Shown in pieces: positions 4,801-7,599 of a DNA stretch of 7,599 nucleotides. Location: contig DATLBY010000224.1 of NCBI GenBank assembly GCA_035526665.1, positions 1 to 7,599 of the forward strand, given 5' to 3'. The DNA comes from DATLBY01 sp035526665 (GTDB lineage Bacteria > Acidobacteriota > Terriglobia > Bryobacterales > Bryobacteraceae). Position 1 is the stretch's first letter, and each line of letters starts with the position of its first letter. The translations under genes and the position numbers were made by a program. The notes beneath the pieces are model-generated. The model saw nothing but the letters and a program-made list of their open reading frames with translations, ran no database searches and was not told the origin of the DNA.

Positions 4801-5133
4801 ATGCGGAACACCAGAACCACCGTTACCAGCCTTGCGGCTCTGGGAAGTGCGTTCGCCGCTTCCAGTTGCTGCTTACCTCTTTTTCCATTCCTCTTCGCGG
4901 CCGGGGCAGCGGGTAGCTCCACTTTGTTTACGGCTCTCCGGCCCTATCTGCTTGGCCTGTCGGTCCTGCTGGTGGTTTACGGTTTTATCGAGGCTTGGCG
5001 GGCAAAACAATGCCGGTCCAAACCGGGCGTTGCCAGTACTGTCCTGCTTGGGCTGGCTGCATTATTCGTGATCACGTCGATTGTCTTTCCGGACGTTCTG
5101 GCGAATGCCACCGCGAACCTGATGGCGCGCTGA
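4801..5133 (+). CDS. MerT-like small membrane protein with a Cys-Cys pair
   Basis: A 110-residue integral membrane protein with three hydrophobic segments: about 10-38, 49-63 and 79-96. The first contains Cys23-Cys24 in 'AASSCCLPLFPFLFAAGAAG', matching the 'STCCLGPL' signature of the mercuric transporter MerT. The loop after segment two has 'WRAKQCRSKPG' with a single Cys72, where MerT has two. The ending 'ITSIVFPDVLANA' also resembles the last MerT helix. MerT moves Hg(II) across the inner membrane by Cys-to-Cys transfer. No merR, merP or merA is in the window, so mercury transport is not established; transfer of reductant or another soft metal is possible. The gene starts 9 nt after the TlpA-like gene and ends 6 nt before the selenoprotein. 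Confidence 0.72.
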   Translation: MRNTRTTVTSLAALGSAFAASSCCLPLFPFLFAAGAAGSSTLFTALRPYLLGLSVLLVVYGFIEAWRAKQCRSKPGVASTVLLGLAALFVITSIVFPDVLANATANLMAR

Positions 5134-5139
5134 AATCTT

Positions 5140-5730
5140 ATGCGCCGTCGAGTCATTGCCGCGATTGTCGTTGTACTGATCGTATGCCTGGTACTGTTTG
5201 CGCTCTCCCGGGGGCATGCGGCGCCCGATGGGCAACCGCCTCTAGCCGAACTCGCCGCGAGCACCTTTCCGGAGCTGGAGAACGCCTTCAACGCAGCCGC
5301 ACACGAGACTCGCGTTCTTCTGCTTCTTTCGCCCACTTGAGGCTATTGCCTGCGGGGGGCCTCCGCAGCCGAAAGCCTGCTAAAGGAGTTTAGCGGACAG
5401 GAAATCCGTGTGTTCGCCGTCTGGGAACCTGTCCTGCCGACGGATTGGGCGGCGCCCTCCACGGCGACATTGAAGCGAATTGCAGATCCCCGGGCCCGGC
5501 AGTTCTGGGACAAGGGGCGGCTTCTTTCCCATGCTCTGGGCGAACACGACAAAAAAAGCATCGTTTGGGATGAAATACTTGTCTACGCACCGGGCGCCAT
5601 TTGGAGGAGGGCTCCGCCGGAGCCGGTCTATCGTGGCGGGCCGGTACTCGATGTGATTCAGCCGGCGCGTAAAGGGATTGCGCAAGCGTTGATGTCTTCC
5701 AGGGCCCTGAGTGTACCAAGCGTTCAGTGA
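5140..5730 (+). CDS. Thioredoxin-like selenoprotein, in-frame UGA read as Sec
   Basis: One 196-residue frame with a single internal TGA at 5338-5340. Residues 1-28 are a signal anchor or signal peptide (MRRR, then a hydrophobic run to about 22). The next stretch leads to 'TRVLLLLSPT', the usual hydrophobic strand before a thioredoxin active site. Then comes Sec67-Gly68-Tyr69-Cys70, with the UGA exactly at the first Cys of CxxC. After it the frame stays open for 129 codons with coherent protein: 'LRGASAAESLLKEF', 'IRVFAVWEPVLPTDW', 'DPRARQFWDKGRLLSHAL' and a final strand near 'WDEILVYAPGAIW'. A hairpin begins at the base after the UGA. Sec raises the reactivity of such sites. The gene is last in the operon, 6 nt after a MerT-like gene. 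Stop-based calling would give a 66-residue stub. A nonsense mutation is the alternative, but nothing else is broken. selA, selB, selC and selD are not in the window. Confidence 0.87.
5341..5377 (+). promoter_or_regulatory. Predicted bacterial SECIS element
   Basis: A 37-nt hairpin starts at the first base after the UGA. The upper stem is a perfect 6 bp, CTGCGG (5350-5355) with CCGCAG (5363-5368), capped by GGGGCCT. The lower stem continues in register: G5348-C5370, a T5347/G5371 wobble, T5346-A5372, then GGCT (5341-5344) with AGCC (5374-5377). The only mismatches are C5349/C5369 and A5345/A5373. In bacteria the SelB-binding SECIS lies inside the coding region directly after the UGA, with a G at the start of the apical loop about 16-37 nt downstream; here the loop begins with G at the 16th base. 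Placement and shape match that rule. Recoding itself is inferred. Confidence 0.78.
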
Positions 5731-6701
5731 GGGCTGGCTGTTTTTGCCACCGCATGCAAATCGACGATTTCAGCCTGCCCGCGAGCCTCGTTCACCAAGT
5801 CGCTGATTAAATCAACAACTCGGAATTGAGGATCGGCTACTGACAGACATGCTGGATGCAAAAGGATCACGTACGCATAACGGCGCTCAATGGCCTGCTG
5901 CACCGTTTCCTTGATGATTTTAAGAAAATAGTCGAGCTTCCAGTGCGCCGTGCGGAACGCAATCAGATCGCTGATGGGACACATCGGCACTTCAATTAAC
6001 CCAGTTCTGTAGATCGAGGGCTGCGACGGCTCTTGCGCCGCGAGAACGGAAGCAAACACCTCAGGGGCGGGTTCTCTAACCAGTTCCAGTCCACCATTGG
6101 GATTGTAGGGAGGAATCCCACTGTGCGACACATATTTGGTGCTGGCCCACTGAAAGCCCTGCTCCAGGAGCATGCGCTGGACTTCCAGATGGTTGCCCAA
6201 GCCTTCAGGGAATCCACCGGGAGCTCTGAAACCAGCAGGTTCCACTCCCAGGCGGCGGCGAATTGCCTGTGAGGTCATCCGGATATTTTCAGCGATAACA
6301 TCGATCGGACGCCGGCCCTCCACCAGCCAGGGAGCGCGCCGAAAGCGCGGTTGTATACCGTCCAGGCTGGTGCTGCGGAGGTTAATGTGATCGTAGGTGT
6401 GATTCCCCACCAAGTGGCCGGTTCGTACGATCTGTTGCAGCCAGGCGATATCCGGCTGCTCAAATACTCTGCCGACCGCGAAAAAATGAATGATTCCACC
6501 TTTCGCTTTTACCCGGCGCGCGGCTTCCACGGCATACTGCTTAACTGCCGGGCTGAGATTACCTTTCTCGTAATCCCACTCCGTTTCGTCCCAAGTAGGA
6601 TAGTTCCGGGCCATTTCCAGGTCGAGCGTGATCGAGACGAGTGCCTTCCTGGGACGCGCCGCTTGCGCCAAGCCGGCGAGGAGCGATCGCCGGGTGAGCA
6701 T
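5724..6701 (-). CDS. Polysaccharide deacetylase family protein with Tat-like signal
   Basis: A 325-residue protein. It opens MLTRRSLLAGLAQAA, a short twin-arginine-type signal, so export in folded form is likely. The NodB/CE4 fold shows in order: 'ALVSITLDLEM' (motif 1, Asp27), 'GHLVGNHTYDHINL' (motif 2, metal ligands His101 and His105), 'AGFRAPGG' (motif 3, Arg159) and 'YVILLHPACL' (the C-terminal catalytic His). Such enzymes remove N- or O-acetyl groups from glycans, or cleave related C-N bonds. Motif 1 differs from TFDDG: the second Asp is Leu28 and Glu29 follows, so metal binding or substrate may differ. The start overlaps the stop of the TonB receptor gene as TGATG, and the 3' end overlaps the convergent selenoprotein gene by 7 bp. 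Confidence 0.9.
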   Translation of the reverse strand: MLTRRSLLAGLAQAARPRKALVSITLDLEMARNYPTWDETEWDYEKGNLSPAVKQYAVEAARRVKAKGGIIHFFAVGRVFEQPDIAWLQQIVRTGHLVGNHTYDHINLRSTSLDGIQPRFRRAPWLVEGRRPIDVIAENIRMTSQAIRRRLGVEPAGFRAPGGFPEGLGNHLEVQRMLLEQGFQWASTKYVSHSGIPPYNPNGGLELVREPAPEVFASVLAAQEPSQPSIYRTGLIEVPMCPISDLIAFRTAHWKLDYFLKIIKETVQQAIERRYAYVILLHPACLSVADPQFRVVDLISDLVNEARGQAEIVDLHAVAKTASPH

Positions 6702-7599
6702 CAGAATAAGAGCTTCAATCCAAATTGAAGTTCACGTGAGCCGCTTGCGCCCGTAATGCGGCCGAAGGTTCCAGAATTCAGATTCGTGTTTGGTCCACCG
6801 AAGTTCGGGCGGTTGGTGAAATTAAATGCTTCGGCCCGAAACTGCAGGGTGACCCGCTCTCGAATCATCGTATTCTTAAAGAGCGAAAGATCGAATACAA
6901 CGCTGCTGGGGCCGTTCATCACGAATGCTCCGAGATTTCCATACTGCCCCTGGGTTGGCTGCACGAAGGCGGCGCGATTGATGTACTGATGTAGGGGATC
7001 CGAGCGAAAATCTGAGTCCAGACGCATATTCTGGCCGGCCACGTAGTGGGGCCGCTGTCCCAAGGATTGCCCGCTTCCAAAGTTGTCACGGCCCGAGACG
7101 ATGTTCAGTGGAAAACCGGACCGCAGCGTGCTGATACCGTTTATGCGCCAACCGCCTAGAAAAACCTTGCCAACTCCGCTCGATCCCGCGAACCGCGCCA
7201 ATGGAAGTTCCCAGCCATAGTTAGCGGTGAGCAGATGATCGAGGCTCTGCGCGGCCCGGCCTCTGGATCCGCGGATATTGTTTGGATCCTGCACGTCGCT
7301 CAAGCCCTCTTCCGAGCCGGCGCCGCTCACAATTGTTTTGCCGTAGGTGTAATGCGCGTTGAAAGTAAAGCCGCGGCTGAAACGGCGGCGAAGCGACGTT
7401 TGTAGCGCGTGATAGACAGACATGCCGGCATTCGACTCAAAGCGAATCTGGCCGATGGAGGGCACGGCCCGCCTCCCATTCGCATCAAAGGTGTTGAGGA
7501 AATGCAGCTCCAGCTGTTTTAAACCGTGATTGCCGACATAGCCGACCGTTACGGCAGTATTCGGAGTAATTTCCCGCTGATAGTCAATGTTCCACTGAA
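6701..7599 (-). CDS. TonB-dependent receptor, Oar-like (C-terminal part)
   Basis: The last 298 or so residues of an outer-membrane beta-barrel; the frame stays open to the window edge, so the N-terminus lies outside. The edge reads 'QWNIDYQREITPNTAVTVGYVGNHG', typical of the mid-barrel 'YVGs.G' repeat of Acidobacteriota receptors. Further features are 'FSRGFTFNAHYTYGKT', 'DHLLTANYGWELP', 'GGWRINGISTLRSGFPLNIVSG', 'LQFRAEAFNFTNRPNFGGP' and a C-terminal 'LQFGLKLLF' ending in Phe, the outer-membrane insertion signal. Such proteins, often about 1,000-1,200 residues with an N-terminal carboxypeptidase-regulatory-like domain, take up large substrates such as glycans. A GTG at 7465 is internal and not the start. 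The coupled deacetylase downstream suggests, but does not prove, a glycan substrate. Confidence 0.93.
   Translation of the reverse strand, partial: QWNIDYQREITPNTAVTVGYVGNHGLKQLELHFLNTFDANGRRAVPSIGQIRFESNAGMSVYHALQTSLRRRFSRGFTFNAHYTYGKTIVSGAGSEEGLSDVQDPNNIRGSRGRAAQSLDHLLTANYGWELPLARFAGSSGVGKVFLGGWRINGISTLRSGFPLNIVSGRDNFGSGQSLGQRPHYVAGQNMRLDSDFRSDPLHQYINRAAFVQPTQGQYGNLGAFVMNGPSSVVFDLSLFKNTMIRERVTLQFRAEAFNFTNRPNFGGPNTNLNSGTFGRITGASGSRELQFGLKLLF

Noticed and set aside
5338..5340. TGA taken as a normal stop, or as a sign of a pseudogene
   Set aside because: The frame continues unbroken for 129 codons, the TGA falls precisely on the CxxC position, and a long hairpin follows at once. Recoding to Sec explains all three. 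A nonsense mutation explains only the first.
5735..5749. Terminator hairpin after the selenoprotein (TGGC/GCCA around five T)
   Set aside because: The stem has only 4 bp, the T-run is in the loop rather than after the stem, and it lies within the convergent deacetylase gene.
7463..7465. GTG at 7465 as the start of a small outer-membrane protein
   Set aside because: The same frame stays open to the window edge with typical TonB-receptor barrel sequence, so this is an internal Val.

Overview
The window is typical of a soil or sediment Acidobacteriota genome, probably of the Solibacter/Bryobacter type. This is inferred from gene content, not from a marker gene. The clues are a large Oar-like TonB-dependent receptor, several small exported proteins with a carboxypeptidase-regulatory-like fold (one with a cleavage site of the SFG|Q kind), many TlpA/redoxin proteins, moderately high GC, and very tight gene spacing with ATGA and TGATG overlaps. 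No tRNA, rRNA, CRISPR array or insertion sequence was seen.

Layout. (1) Positions 1-619, minus strand: a membrane-anchored TlpA-like thioredoxin overlaps by ATGA the first codons of a GlcD-like FAD-linked oxidase that runs off the window. (2) 731-2168, plus strand: a pterin cassette of two tandem 6-pyruvoyl-tetrahydropterin synthase (PTPS) paralogues and GTP cyclohydrolase I (folE), each joined to the next by a 4-nt ATGA overlap. The first paralogue lacks the catalytic Cys and the second keeps it. (3) 2219-2587, plus: an orphan 122-residue protein. (4) 2716-5730, plus: a probable seven-gene operon with gaps of 0-15 nt. It holds a LysW-like zinc ribbon with a very acidic tail, two exported carboxypeptidase-regulatory-like proteins, a lipoprotein-like redoxin, an exported TlpA-like thioredoxin, a MerT-like small membrane protein with a Cys-Cys pair, and a membrane-anchored thioredoxin-like protein whose active site is interrupted by an in-frame UGA. 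(5) 5724-7599, minus: a Tat-type polysaccharide deacetylase family protein coupled to the C-terminal part of a TonB-dependent receptor.

The main discovery is at 5338-5340. The UGA lies exactly where the first Cys of a thioredoxin-type CxxC would be, giving Sec-Gly-Tyr-Cys. The frame stays open for another 129 codons, and a long hairpin (5341-5377) starts at the next base, as in bacterial SECIS elements such as that of fdhF. I read 5140-5730 as one 196-residue selenoprotein gene. A stop-codon-based gene caller would cut it to 66 residues and might call a second false gene downstream.

The 2716-5730 operon therefore looks like an envelope thiol/selenol redox module in which a MerT-like protein sits directly before the selenoprotein. 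Whether it handles a metal such as mercury, or passes reductant to exported proteins, cannot be decided from the sequence.
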